DNA from: Aegilops tauschii subsp. strangulata
Taxonomy: Eukaryota; Streptophyta; Magnoliopsida; Poales; Poaceae
Assembly: GCF_002575655.3 (NCBI RefSeq)
Contig: NC_053037.3
Span: 503,758,544-503,822,543, forward strand
Direction of reading: 5' to 3'
DNA: 64,000 nucleotides
Made by a program: the position numbers and the translations under genes. Each line of letters starts with the position of its first letter. The first letter of the stretch is position 1. A model generated the notes under the pieces. The model made no database searches and was not told the DNA's origin. It saw nothing but the letters and a program-made list of their open reading frames with translations. Shown here in pieces: positions 49,950 to 63,883 of this stretch.

Positions 49950-52900
49950 CAGAACGGGTTGGAAATTGATGACGTCGCTTTCAATGATGCATACTGAACG
50001 CAAAAATAGGCTGGAGTTCAAATAAGTTTTAAAAACATTGAAGTTCCCGTGTAACAGATGAGTTCTCGTCCGAAACCCTGATACTCCGAAAGAGATTGTC
50101 TAGTTTGTACACGAGGTGCATCCAGTTTTCGCCGTGACCCTCTCTACTCTTTTGCACATGCTATGCGGGTGAAATGATGATACCATGCCAACTTCCAACA
50201 TTTTCAGAGTTCATTTTGTAGTGATTTTCAATTTCACCGTCATTTAACACTCTAAACAAATCGATAAATGACTGAAAAACAGCAAATGATGTGAGAACGT
50301 GTTGGAAATTGATGTTGTCGCTTTGAATGATGCATACTGAACGCAAAAATTGGCTGGAGTTCAAATAAGTTTAAAAAACATTGAAGTGCCCGTCTAACAG
50401 ATGAGTTGTCGTCCGAAACCCTGATACTCCGAAAGAGATTGTCCAGTTTGTACACGAGGTGCGTCCAGTTTTCGCCGTGACCCTCTCTACTCTTTTGCAC
50501 ATGCAATGCGGGTGAAACGATGATACCATGCCAAGTTCGAACATTTTCAGAGTTCATTTTGTAGTGATTTTCAATTTCACCGTCATTTAGCTCTCTAAAC
50601 AAATCGGTAAAAGACTGAAAAACAGCAAATGATGTCAGAACGTGTTGGAAATTGATGACGTCACTTTGAATGATGTATACTGAACGCAAAAATAGGCTGG
50701 AGTTCAAATAAGTTTAAAAATATTGAAGTGCCCGTGTAATAGATGAGTTCTCGTCTGAAACCCTGATACTCCGAAAGAGAATGTCCAGTTTGTACACGTG
50801 GAGCGTCCAGTTTTCGCCGTGACCCTTTCTACTCTTTTGCACATGCTATGCGGGTGAAACGATGATACCATGCCAAGTTCCAACATTTTCAGAGTTCATT
50901 TTGTAGTGATTTTCAATTTCACCGTCATTTAGCTCTCTAAACAAATCGGTAAAAGACTAAAAAACAGCAAATGATGTCAGAACGTGTTGGAAATTGATGA
51001 CGTCACTTTGAATGATGCATACTGAACGCAAAAATAGGCTGTAGTTCAAATAAGTTTAAAAACATTGAAGTGCCCGTGTAACAGATGAGTTCTCGTCCGA
51101 AACCCTGATACTCCGAAAGAGATTGTCTAGTTTGTACACGAGGAGCGTCCAGTTTTCGCCGTGACCCTCTCTACTCTTTTGCACATGCTATACGGGTGAA
51201 ATGATGATACCATGCCAAGTTCCAACATTTTCAGAGTTCATTTTGTAGTGATTTTCAATTTCACCGTCATTGAGCTCTCTAAACAAATCGGTAAATGACT
51301 GAAAAACAGTAAATGATGTCAGAACGTGTTGGAAATTGATGACGTCACTTTGAATGATGCATACTGAACGCAAAAATAGGCTGGAGTTCAAATAAGTTTA
51401 AAAACATTGAAGTGCCCGTGTAATAGATGAGTTCTCGTCTGAAACCCTGATACTCCGAAAGAGATTGTCCAGTTTGTACACGAGGAGCGTCCTGTTTTCG
51501 CCGTGACCCTCTCTACTCTTTTGCACATGCTATGCGGGTGAAATGATGATACCATGCCAAGTTCCAACATTTTCAGAGTTCATTTTGTAGTGATTTTCAA
51601 TTTCACCGTTATTTAGCTCTCTAAACAAATCGGTAAATGACTGAAAAATAGCAAATGATGTCAGAACGGGTTGGAAATTGATGACGTCGCTTTCAATGAT
51701 GCATACTGAACGCAAAAATAGGCTGGAGTTCAAATAAGTTTTAAAAACATTGAAGTGCCCGTGTAACAGATGAGTTCTCGTCCGAAACCCTGATACTCCG
51801 AAAGAGATTGTCTAGTTTGTACACGAGGTGCATCCAGTTTTCGCCGTGACCCTCTCTACTCTTTTGCACATGCTATGCGGGTGAAATGATGATACCATGC
51901 CAACTTCCAACATTTTCAGAGTTCATTTTGTAGTGATTTTCAATTTCACCGTCATTTAACACTCTAAACAAATCGGTAAATGACTGAAAAACAGCAAATG
52001 ATGTTAGAACGTGTTGGAAATTGATGATGTCGCTTTGAATGATGCATACTGAACGCAAAAATAGGCTGGAGTTCAAAAAAGTTTAAAAAACATTGAAGTG
52101 CCCGTCTAACAGATGAGTTCTCGTCCGAAACCCTGATACTCCGAAAGAGATTGTCATGTTTGTACACGAGGTGCGTCCAGTTTTCGCCGTGACCCTCTCT
52201 ACTCTTTTGCACATGCTATGCGGGTGAAATGATGATGCCATGCCAAGTTCCAACATTTTCAGAGTTCATTTTGTAGTGATTTTCAATTTCACCGTCATTT
52301 AGCTCTCTAAACAAATCGGTAAATGACTGAAAAACAGCAAATGATGTCAGAATGTGTTGGAAATTGATGAGGTCACTTTGAATGATGCATACTGCACGCA
52401 AAAATTGGCTGGAGTTCAAATAAGTTTAAAAAACATTGAAGTGCCCGTGTAACAGATGAGTTCTCGTCCGAAACCCTGATACTCCGAAAGAGATTGTCCA
52501 GTTTGTACACGAGGTGCATCCTCTACTCTTTTGCACATGCTATGCGGGTGAAATGATGATACCATGCCAAGTTCCAACATTTTCAGAGTTCATTTTGTAG
52601 TGATTTTCAATTTCACCGTCATTTAGCTCTCTAAACAAATCGGTAAATGACTGAAAACAGCAAATGATGTCAGAACGTGTTGGAAATTGATGATGTCGCT
52701 TTGAATGATGCATACTAAACGCAAAAATAGGCTGCAGTTCAAATAAGTTTAAAAAACATTGAAGTGCCCGTGTAACAGTTGAGTTCTCGTCAGAAACCCT
52801 GATACTCCGAAAGAGATTGTCCAGTTTGTACACGAGGTGCGTCCAGTTTTCGCCGTGACCCTCTCTACTCTTTTGCACATGCAATGCGGGTGAAACGATG

Positions 52901-54041
52901 ATACCATGCCAAGTTCCAACATTTTCAGAGTTCATTTTGTAGTGATTTTCAATTTCACCGTCATTTAGCTCTCTAAACAAATCGGTAAAAGACTAAAAAA
53001 CAGCAAATGATGTCAGAACGTGTTGGAAATTGATGACGTCACTTTGAATGATGCATACTGAACGCAAAAATAGGCTGGAGTTCAAATAAGTTTAAAAACA
53101 TTGAAGTGCCCGTGTAATAGATGAGTTCTCGTCTGAAACCCTGATACTCCGAAAGAGATTGTCCAGTTTGTACACGAGGAGCGTCCTGTTTTCGCCGTGA
53201 CCCTCTCTACTCTTTTGCACATGCTATGCGGGTGAAATGATGATACCATGCCAAGTTCCAACATTTTCAGAGTTCATTTTGTAGTGATTTTCAATTTCAC
53301 CGTTATTTAGCTCTCTAAACAAATCGGTAAATGACTGAAAAATAGCAAATGATGTCAGAACGGGTTGGAAATTGATGACGTCGCTTTCAATGATGCATAC
53401 TGAACGCAAAAATAGGCTGGAGTTCAAATAAGTTTTAAAAACATTGAAGTGCCCGTGTAACAGATGAGTTCTCGTCCGAAACCCTGATACTCCGAAAGAG
53501 ATTGTCTAGTTTGTACACGAGGTGCATCCAGTTTTCGCCGTGACCCTCTCTACTCTTTTGCACATGCTATGCGGGTGAAATGATGATACCATGCCAACTT
53601 CCAACATTTTCAGAGTTCATTTTGTAGTGATTTTCAATTTCACCGTCATTTAACTCTCTAAACAAATCGGTAAATGACTGAAAAACAGCAAATGATGTTA
53701 GAACGTGTTGGAAATTGATGATGTCGCTTTGAATGATGCATACTGAACGCAAAAATAGGCTGGAGTTCAAAAAAGTTTAAAAAACATTGAAGTGCCCGTC
53801 TAACAGATGAGTTCTCGTCCGAAACCCTGATACTCCGAAAGAGATTGTCCTGTTTGTACACGAGGTGCGTCCAGTTTTCGCCGTGACCCTCTCTACTCTT
53901 TTGCACATGCAATGCGGGTGAAACGATGATACCATGCCAAGTTCCAACATTTTCAGAGTTCATTTTGTAGTGATTTTCAATTTCACCGTCATTTAGCTCT
54001 CTAAACAAATCGGTAAAAGACTAAAAAACAGCAAATGATGT
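49608..54041. repeat. Variable 3- to 5-mer higher-order repeat led by gcgtcctg monomers
   Basis: Unit leaders (gtctgaaaccc, gaggagcgtcctg) start at 49608, 51320 and 53014, giving units of 1712 (5 monomers), 1694 (5, one short) and 1028 bp (3). A leader-like monomer follows at 54042. The second monomer always has gaacgggttgg, gctttcaatg and gtctagtttg (49950, 51662, 53356). The third type has caaaaaagttt and cgtctaacag in two of the three units. The remaining monomers differ between units, so this is one ancestral unit with monomers exchanged or lost. Starts: 49608, 49950, 50293, 50636, 50978, 51320, 51662, 52005, 52348, 52671, 53014, 53356, 53699. Confidence 0.87.
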
Positions 54042-57000
54042 CAGAACGTGTTGGAAATTGATGACGTCACTTTGAATCATGCATACTGAACGCAAAAATA
54101 GGCTGGAGTTCAAATAAGTTTAAAAACATTGAAGTGCCTGTGTAATAGATGAGTTCTCGTCTGAAACCCTGATACTCCGAAAGAGATTGTCCAGTTTGTA
54201 CACGAGGAGCGTCCTGTTTTTGCCGTGACCCTCTCTACTCTTTTGCACATGCTATGCGGGTGAAATGATGATACCATGCCAAGTTCCAACATTTTCAGAG
54301 TTCATTTTGTAGTGATTTTCAATTTCACCGTCATTTAGCACTCTAAACAAATCGGTAAATGACTGAAAAACAGCAAATGATGTCAGAACGTGTTGGAAAT
54401 TGATGACGTTGCTTTGAATGATGCATACTGAACGCAAAAATAGGCTGGAGTTCAAATAAGTTTTAAAAACATTGAAGTGCCCGTGTAACAGATGAGTTCT
54501 CGTCCGAAACCCTGATACTCCAAAAGAGATTGTCCAGTTTGTACACGAGGTGCGTCCAGTTTTCGCCGTGACCCTCTCTACTCTTTTGCACATGCAATGC
54601 GGGTGAAACGATGATACCATGCCAAGTTCCAACATTTTCAGAGTTCATTTTGTAGTGATTTTCAATGTCACCGTCATTTAGCTCTCTAAACAAATCGGTA
54701 AAAGACTGAAAAACAGCAAATGATGTCAGAACGTGTTGGAAATTGATGATGTCACTTTAAATGATGTATACTGAACGCAAAAATAGGCTGGAGTTCAAAT
54801 AAGTTTAAAAACATTGAAGGGCCCGTGTAATAGATGAGTTCTCGTCCGAAACCCTGATACTCCGAAAGAGATTGTCCAGTTTGTACACGAGGAGCGTCCT
54901 GTTTTCGCCGTGACCCTTTCTACTCTTTTGCACATGCTATGCGGGTGAAATGATGATACGATGCCAAGTTCCAACATTTTCAGAGTTCATTTTGTAGTGA
55001 TTTTCAATTTCACCGTCATTTAGCTCTCTAAACAAATCGGTAAATGACTGAAAAACAGCAAATGATGTCAGAACGTGTTGGAAATTGATGACGTCGCTTT
55101 GAATGATGCATACTGAACGCAAAAATAGGCTGGAGTTCAAATAAGTTTAAAAAACATTGAAGTGCCCGTGTAACAGATGAGTTCTCATCCGAAACCCTAA
55201 TACTCCGAAAGAGATTGTCCAGTTTATACACGAGGTGCATCCTCTACACTTTTGCACATGCTATGCGGGTGAAATGATGATACCATGCCAAGTTCCAACA
55301 TTTTCATAGTTCATTTTGTAGTGATTTTCAATTTCACCGTCATTTAGCTCTCTAAACAAATGGGTAAATGACTGAAAAACAGCAAATGATGTCAGAACGT
55401 GTTGGAAATTGATGATGTCGCTTTGAATGATGCATACTAAACGCAAAAATAGACTAGAGTTCAAATAAGTTTTAAAAACATTGAAGTGCCCGTGTAACAG
55501 ATGAGTTCTCGTCCGAAACCCTGATACTCCGAAAGAGATTGTACAGTTTGTACACGAGGTGCGTCCAGTTTTCGCCGTGACCCTCTCTACTCTTTTGCAC
55601 ATGCAATGCGGGTGAAACGATGATACCATGCCAAGTTCCAACATTTTCAGAGTTCATTTTGTTGTGATTTTCAATTTCACCGTCATTTAGCTCTCTAAAC
55701 AAATCGGTAAATGACTGAAAAACAGCAAATGATGTTAGAACGTGTTGGAAATTGATGACGTCGCTTTGAATGATGCATACTGAACGCAAAAATAGGCTGG
55801 AGTTCAAATAAGTTTTAAAAATATTGAAGTGCCCGTGTAACAGATGAGTTCTCGTGTGAAACCCTGATAGTCCGAAAGAGATTATGCAGTTTGTACACGA
55901 GGTGCATCCAGTTTTCGCCGTGACCCTATCGACTGTTTTGCACATGCTATGCGGGTGAAATGATGATACCATGCCAAGGTCCAACATTTTCAGAGTTCAT
56001 TTTCTAGTGATTTTCAATTTCACCGTCATTTAGCTCTCTAAACAAATCGGTAAATGACTGAAAAACAGCAAATGTTGTCAGAACGTGTTGGAAATTGATG
56101 ACGTCGCTTTGAATGATGCATACTGAACGCAAAAATAGGCTGGAGTTCAAATAAGTTTAAAAACCATTGAAGTGCCCATGTAACAGATGAGATCTTGTCC
56201 GAAACCCTGATACTCCAAAAGAGATTGTCCAGTTTGTACACGAGGTGCGTCCAGTTTTCGCCGTGACCCTCTCTACTCTTTTGCACATGCAATGCGGGTG
56301 AAACGATGATACCATGCCAAGTTCCAACATTTTCAGAGTTCATTTTGTAGTGATTTTCAATTTCACCGTCATTTAGCTCTCTACACAAATCGGTAAAAGA
56401 CTGAAAACAACAAATGATGTCAGAACGTGTTGGAAATTGATGACGTCACTTTGAATGATGCATACTGAACGCAAAAATAGGCTGGAGTTCCAATAAGTTT
56501 AAAAACATTGAAGTACCCATGTAATGGATGAGTTCTCGTCTGAAACCCTGATATCCCGAAAGAGATTGTCCAGTTTGTACACGAGGAGCGTCTAGTTTTC
56601 GCGGTGACCCTCTCTACTCTTTTGCACATGCTATGCGGGTGAAATGATGATACCATGCCAAGTTCCAACATTTTCAGAGTTCATTTTGTAGTGATTTTCA
56701 ATTTCATCGTCATTTAGCTCTCTAAACAAATCGGTAAATGACTGAAAAACAGCAAATGATGTCAGAACGTGTTGGAAATTGATGACGTCGCTTTGAATGA
56801 TGCATACTGAACGCAAAAATAGGCTGGAGTTCAAATAAGTTTTAAAAACATTAAAGTGCCCGTGTAACAGATGAGTTCTCGTCAGAAACCCTGATACTCC
56901 AAAAGAGATTGTCCAGTTTGTACACGAGGTGCGTCCAGTTTTCGCCGTGACACTCTCTACTCTTTTGCACATGCAATGCGGGTGAAACGATGATACCATG

Positions 57001-60000
57001 CCAAGTTCCAACATTTTCAGAGTTCATTTTGTAGTGATTTTCAATTTCACCGTCATCTAGCTCTCTAAACAAATCGGTAAAAGACTGAAAAATAGCAAAT
57101 GATGTCAGAACGTGTTGGAAATTGATGACGTCACTTTGAATGATGCATACTGAATGCAAAAATAGGCTGGAGTTCAAATAAGTTTAAAAACATTGAAGTG
57201 CCCGTGTAATAGATGAGTTCTCGTCTGAAACCCTGATACCCCGAAAGAGATTGTCCAGTTTGTACACGAGGAGCGTCTAGTTTTCGCCGTGACCCTCTCT
57301 ACTCTTTTGCACATGCTATACGGGTGAAATGATGATACCATGCCAAGTTCCAACATTTTCAGAGTTCATTTTGTAGTGATTTTCAATTTCACCGTCATTG
57401 AGCTCTCTAAACAAATCGGTAAATGACTGAAAAACAGTAAATGATGTCAGAACGTGTTGGAAATTGATGACGTCGCTTTCAGTGATGCATACTGAACGCA
57501 AAAATAGGCTGGAGTTCAAATAAGTTTTAAAAACATTGAAGTGCCCGTGTAACAGATGAGTTCTCGTCCGAAACCCTGATACTCCGAAAGAGATTGTCCA
57601 GTTTGTACATGAGGTGCATCCTCTACTCTTTTGCACATGCTATGCGGGTGAAATGATGATACCATGCCAAGTTCCAACATTTTCAGAGTTCATTTTGTAG
57701 TGATTTTCAATTTCACCGTCATTTAGCTCTCTAAACAAATCGGTAAATGACTGAAAAACAACAAATGATGTCAGAACGTGTTGGAAATTGATGACGTCGC
57801 TTTGAATGATGCATACTGAACGCAAAAATAGGCTGGAGTTCAAATAAGTTTAAAAAACATTGAAGTGCCCGTGTAACAGATGAGTTCTCGTGTGAAACCC
57901 TGATAGTCCGAAAGAGATTATCTAGTTTGTACACGAGGTGCATCCAGTTTTCGCCGTGACCCTATCGACTCTTTTGCACATGCTATGCGGGTGACATGAT
58001 GATACCATGCCAAGGTCCAACATTTTCAGAGTTCATTTTCTAGTGATTTTCAATTTCACCATCATTTAGCTCTCTAAACAAATCGGTAAAAGACTGAAAA
58101 CAGCAAATGATGTCAGAACGTGTTGGAAATTGATGACGTCACTTTGAATGATGCATACTGAACGCAAAAATAGGCTGGAGTTCAAATAAGTTTGAAAACA
58201 TTGAAGTACCCGTGTAATGGATGAGTTCTCGTCTGAAACCCTGATACCCCGAAAGAGATTGTCCAGTTTGTACACGAGGAGCGTCTAGTTTTCGCCGTGA
58301 CCCTCTCTACTCTTTTGCACATGCTATGCGGGTGAAATGATGATACCATGCCAAGTTCCAACATTTTCAGAGTTCATTTTGTAGTGATTTTCAATTTCAC
58401 CGTCATTTAGCTCTCTAAACAAATCGGTAAATGACTGAAAAACAGCAAATGATGTCAGAACGTGTTGGAAATTGATGACGTTGCTTTGAATGATGCATAC
58501 TGAACGCAAAAATAGGCTGGAGTTCAAATAAGTTTTAAAAACATTGAAGTGCCCGTGTAACAGATGAGTTCTCGTCCGAAACCCTGATACTCCAAAAGAG
58601 ATTGTCCAGTTTGTACACGAGGTGCGTCCAGTTTTCGCCGTGACCCTCTCTACTCTTTTGCACATGCAATGCGGGTGAAACGATGATACCATGCCAAGTT
58701 CCAACATTTTCAGAGTTCATTTTGTAGTGATTTTCAATGTCACCGTCATTTAGCTCTCTAAACAAATCGGTAAAAGACTGAAAAACAGCAAATGATGTCA
58801 GAACGTGTTGGAAATTGATGATGTCACTTTAAATGATGTATACTGAACGCAAAAATAGGCTGGAGTTCAAATAAGTTTAAAAACATTGAAGGGCCCGTGT
58901 AATAGATGAGTTCTCGTCCGAAACCCTGATACTCCGAAAGAGATTGTCCAGTTTGTACACGAGGAGCGTCCAGTTTTCGCCGTGACCCTTTCTACTCTTT
59001 TGCACATGCTATGCGGGTGAAATGATGATACCATGCCAAGTTCCAACATTTTCAGAGTTCATTTTGTAGTGATTTTCAATTTCACCGTCATTTAGCTCTC
59101 TAAACAAATCGGTAAATGACTGAAAAACAGCAAATGATGTCAGAACGTGTTGGAAATTGATGACGTCGCTTTGAATGATGCATACTGAACGCAAAAATAG
59201 GCTGGAGTTCAAATAAGTTTAAAAAACATTGAAGTGCCCGTGTAACAGATGAGTTCTCATCCGAAACCCTAATACTCCGAAAGAGATTGTCCAGTTTATA
59301 CACGAGGTGCATCCTCTACACTTTTGCACATGCTATGCGGGTGAAATGATGATACCATGCCAAGTTCCAACATTTTCATAGTTCATTTTGTAGTGATTTT
59401 CAATTTCACCGTCATTTAGCTCTCTAAACAAATCGGTAAATGACTGAAAAACAGCAAATGATGTCAGAACGTGTTGGAAATTGATGATGTCGCTATGAAT
59501 GATGCATACTAAACGCAAAAATAGGCTGGAGTTCAAATAAGTTTTAAAAACATTGAAGTGCCCGTGTAACAGATGAGTTCTCGTCCGAAACCCTGATACT
59601 CCGAAAGAGATTGTACAGTTTGTACACGAGGTGCGTCCAGTTTTCGCCGTGACCCTCTCTACTCTTTTGCACATGCAATGCGGGTGAAACGATGATACCA
59701 TGCCAAGTTCCAACATTTTCAGAGTTCATTTTGTAGTGATTTTCAATTTCACCGTCATTTAGCTCTCTAAACAAATCGGTAAATGACTGAAAAACAGCAA
59801 ATGATGTCAGAACGTGTTGGAAATTGATGACGTCGCTTTGAATGATGCATACTGAACGCAAAAATAGGCTGGAGTTCAAATAAGTTTTAAAAACATTGAA
59901 GTGCCCGTGTAACAGATGAGTTCTCGTGTGAAACCCTGATAGTCCGAAAGAGATTATCCAGTTTGTACACGAGGTGCATCCAGTTTTCGCCGTGACCCTA

Positions 60001-61501
60001 TCGACTCTTTTGCACATGCTATGCGGGTGAAATGATGATACCATGCCAAGGTCCAACATTTTCAGAGTTCATTTTCTAGTGATTTTCAATTTCACCGTCA
60101 TTTAGCTCTCTAAACAAATCGGTAAATGACTGAAAAACAGCAAATGTTGTCAGAACGTGTTGGAAATTGATGACGTCGCTTTGAATGATGCATACTGAAC
60201 GCAAAAATAGGCTGGAGTTCAAATAAGTTTAAAAACCATTGAAGTGCCCATGTAACAGATGAGATCTTGTCCGAAACCCTGATACTCCAAAAGAGATTGT
60301 CCAGTTTGTACACGAGGTGCGTCCAGTTTTCGCCGTGACCCTCTCTACTCTTTTGCACATGCAATGCGGGTGAAACGATGATACCATGCCAAGTTCCAAC
60401 ATTTTCAGAGTTCATTTTGTAGTGATTTTCAATTTCACCGTCATTTAGCTCTCTACACAAATCGGTAAAAGACTGAAAACAACAAATGATGTCAGAACGT
60501 GTTGGAAATTGATGATGTCACTTTGAATGATGCATACTGAACGCAAAAATAGGCTGGAGTTCAAATAAGTTTAAAAACATTGAAGTACCCGTGTAATGGA
60601 TGAGTTCTCGTCTGAAACCCTGATACCCCGAAAGAGATTGTCCAGTTTGTACACGAGGAGCGTCTAGTTTTCGCGGTGACCCTCTCTACTCTTTTGCACA
60701 TGCTATGCGGGTGAAATGATGATACCATGCCAAGTTCCAACATTTTCAGAGTTCATTTTGTAGTGATTTTCAATTTCATCGTCATTTAGCTCTCTAAACA
60801 AATCGGTAAATGACTGAAAAACAGCAAATGATGTCAGAACGTGTTGGAAATTGATGACGTCGCTTTGAATGATGCATACTGAACGCAAAAATAGGCTGGA
60901 GTTCAAATAAGTTTTAAAAACATTAAAGTGCCCGTGTAACAGATGAGTTCTCGTCAGAAACCCTGATACTCCAAAAGAGATTGTCCAGTTTGTACACGAG
61001 GTGCGTCCAGTTTTCGCCGTGACACTCTCTACTCTTTTGCACATGCAATGCGGGTGAAACGATGATACCATGCCAAGTTCCAACATTTTCAGAGTTCATT
61101 TTGTAGTGATTTTCAATTTCACCGTCATTTAGCTCTCTAAACAAATCGGTAAAAGACTGAAAAACAGCAAATGATGTCAGAACGTGTTGGAAATTGATGA
61201 CGTCGCTTTGAATGATGCATACTGAACGCAAAAATAGGCTGGAGTTCAAATAAGTTTAAAAAACATTGAAGTGCCCGTGTAAGAGATGAGTTCTGATCCG
61301 AAACCCTGATACTCCGAAAGAGATTGTCCAGTTTGTACACGAGGTGCATCCTCTACACTTTTGCACATGCTATGCGGGTGAAATGATGATACCATGCCAA
61401 GTTCCAACATTTTCATAGTTCATTTTGTTGTGATTTTCAATTTCACCGTCATTTAGCTCTCTAAACAAATCGGTAAATGACTGAAAAACAGCAAATGATG
61501 T
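54042..61501. repeat. 12-mer higher-order repeat, 4072 bp, about 1.7 copies
   Basis: Matched starts are 54384/58456, 54727/58799, 55069/59141, 55393/59465, 55736/59808, 56079/60151, 56421/60493, 56763/60835 and 57106/61178, all exactly 4072 bp apart. Shared rare changes include attttcaatgtcacc, gaagggcccg, ctctacactttt, attgtacag, cgtgtgaaacc with gatagtcc, accctatcgactc, aaaaaccattg, gagatcttgtcc, taatggatg, gcgtctagttt and cattaaagtg. The copies diverge in the monomer at 57106/61178, where the second copy becomes a 324 bp short form. It is the longest unit in the window. Confidence 0.92.
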
Positions 61502-63883
61502 CAGAACGTGCTGGAAAATTGATGATGTCGCTTTGAATGATGCATACTAAACGCAAAAATAGGCTGTAGTTCAAATAAGTTTTAAAAACATTGAAGTGCC
61601 CGTGTAACAGATGAGTTCTCGTCCGAAACCCTGATACTCCGAAAGAGATTTTCCAGTTTGTACACGAGGTGCGTCCAGTTTTCGCCGTGACCCTCTCTAC
61701 TCTTTTGCACATGCAATGCGAGTGAAACGATGATACCATGCCAAGTTCCAACATTTTCAGAGTTCATTTTGTAGTGATTTTCAATTTCACCGTCATTTAG
61801 CTCTCTAAACAAATCGGTAAATGACTGAAAAACAGCAAATGATGTCAGAACGTGCTGGAAATTGATGACGTCGCTTTGAATGATGCACACTGAACGCAAA
61901 AATAGGCTGGAGTTCAAATAAGTTTTAAAAACATTGATGTGCCCGTGTAACAGATGAGTTCTCGTCCGAAACCCTGATACTCCGAAAGAGATTATCCAGT
62001 TTGTACACGAGGTGCATCCAGTTTTCGCCGTGACCCTATCTACTCTTTTGCACATGCTATGCGGGTGAAATGATGATACCATGCCAAGTTCCAACATTTT
62101 CAGAGTTCATTTTGTAGTGATTTTCAATTTCACCGTCATTTAGCTCTCTAAACAAATCGGTAAATGACTGAAAAACATCAAATGGTGTCAGAACGTGTTG
62201 GAAATTGATGACGTCACTTTGAATGATGCATACTGAACGCAAAAATAGGCTGGAGTTCAAATAAGTTTAAAAAACATTGAAGTGCCCGTGTAACAGATGA
62301 GTTCTTGTCCGAAACCCTGATACTCCGAAAGAGATTGTCCAGTTTGTACACGAGGTGCATCCAGTTTTCGCCATGACCCTCTCTACTCTTTTGCACATGC
62401 AATGCGGGTGAAACGATGATACCATGCCAAGTTCCAACATTTTCAGAGTTCATTTTGTAGTGATTTTCAATTTCACCGTCATTTAGCTCTCTAAACAAAT
62501 CGGTAAATGACTGAAAAACAGCAAATGATGTCAGAACGTGTTGGAAATTGATGACGTCGCTTTGAATGATGCATACTGAACGGAAAAATAGGCTGGAGTT
62601 CAAATAAGTTTTAAAAACATTGAAGTACCCGTGTAACAGATGAGTTCTCGTCCGAAACCCTGATACTCCGAAAGAGATTGTCCAGTTTGTACATGAGGTG
62701 CATCCAGTTTTCGCCGTGACCCTCTCTACTCTTTTGCACATGCTATGCGGGTGAAATGATGATACCATGCCAACTTTCAACATTTTCAGAGTTCATTTTG
62801 TAGTGATTTTCAATTTCACCGTCATTTAGCTCTCTAAACAAATCGGTAACTGACTGAAAAACAGCAAATGATGTTAGAACGTGTTGGAAATTGATGATGT
62901 CGCTTTGAATGATGCATACTGAACGCAAAAATAGGCTGGAGTTCAAATAAGTTTAAAAAACATTGAAGTGCCCGTGTAACAGATGAGTTCTCGTCCGAAA
63001 CCCTGATACTCCGAAGGAGATTCTCCAGTTTGTACACGAGGTGCGTCCAGTTTTCGCTGCGACCATCTCTACTCTTTTGCACATGCAATGCGGGTGAAAC
63101 GATGATACCATGCCAAGTTCCAACATTTTCAGAGTTCATTTTGTAGTGATTTTCTTTTTCACCGTCATTTAGCTCTCTAAACAAATCGGTAAAAGACTTA
63201 AAAACAGCAAATGATGTCAGAACGTGTTGGAAATTGATGATGTCACTTTGAATGATGTATACTGAACTCAAAAATAGGCTGGAGTTCAAATAAGTTTAAA
63301 AACATTGTAGTGCCCGTGTAATAGATGAGTTCTCGTCCGAAACCCTGATACTCCGAAAGAGATTGTCCAGTTTGTACACGAGGAGCGTCCAGTTTTCGCC
63401 GTGACCCTTTCTACTCTTTTGACCATGCTATGCGGGTGAAATGATGATACCATGCCAAGTTCCAACATTTTCAGAGTTCATTTTGTTGTGATTTTCAATT
63501 TCACCGTCATTTAGCTCTCTAAACAAATCGGTAAATGACTGAAAAACAGCAAATGATGTCAGAACGTGTTGGAAATTGATGCCGTCTCTTTGAATGATGC
63601 ATACTGAACGCGAAAATAGGCTGGAGTTCAAATAAGTTTAAAAAACATTGAAGTGCCCGTGTAACAGATGAGTTCTCGTCCGAAACCCTGATACTCCGAA
63701 AGAGATTGTCCAGTTTGTACACGAGGTGCATCCTCTACTCTTTTGCACATGCTATGCGGATGAAATGATGATACCATGCCATGTTCCAACATTTTCATAG
63801 TTCATTTTGTAGTGATTTTCAATTTCACCGTCATTTAGCTCTCTAAACAAATCGGTAAATGACTGAAAAACAGCAAATGATGT
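61502..63883. repeat. Right-hand segment with more divergent monomers
   Basis: Starts are 61502 (344 bp), 61846, 62189, 62532, 62875, 63218 and 63560 (short). The first two resemble 59465 and 59808, so a third, shorter version of the 12-mer order may begin here. Private changes are frequent: gctggaaaattg, gatgcacac, attgatgtgcc, ggtaactgac, ctccgaaggag, cgctgcgaccatc, ttttctttttcacc, gaactcaaaa, attgtagtgc, ttgaccatgc, gatgccgtctc and cgcgaaaatagg. No higher-order period is evident at the end. Confidence 0.82.
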
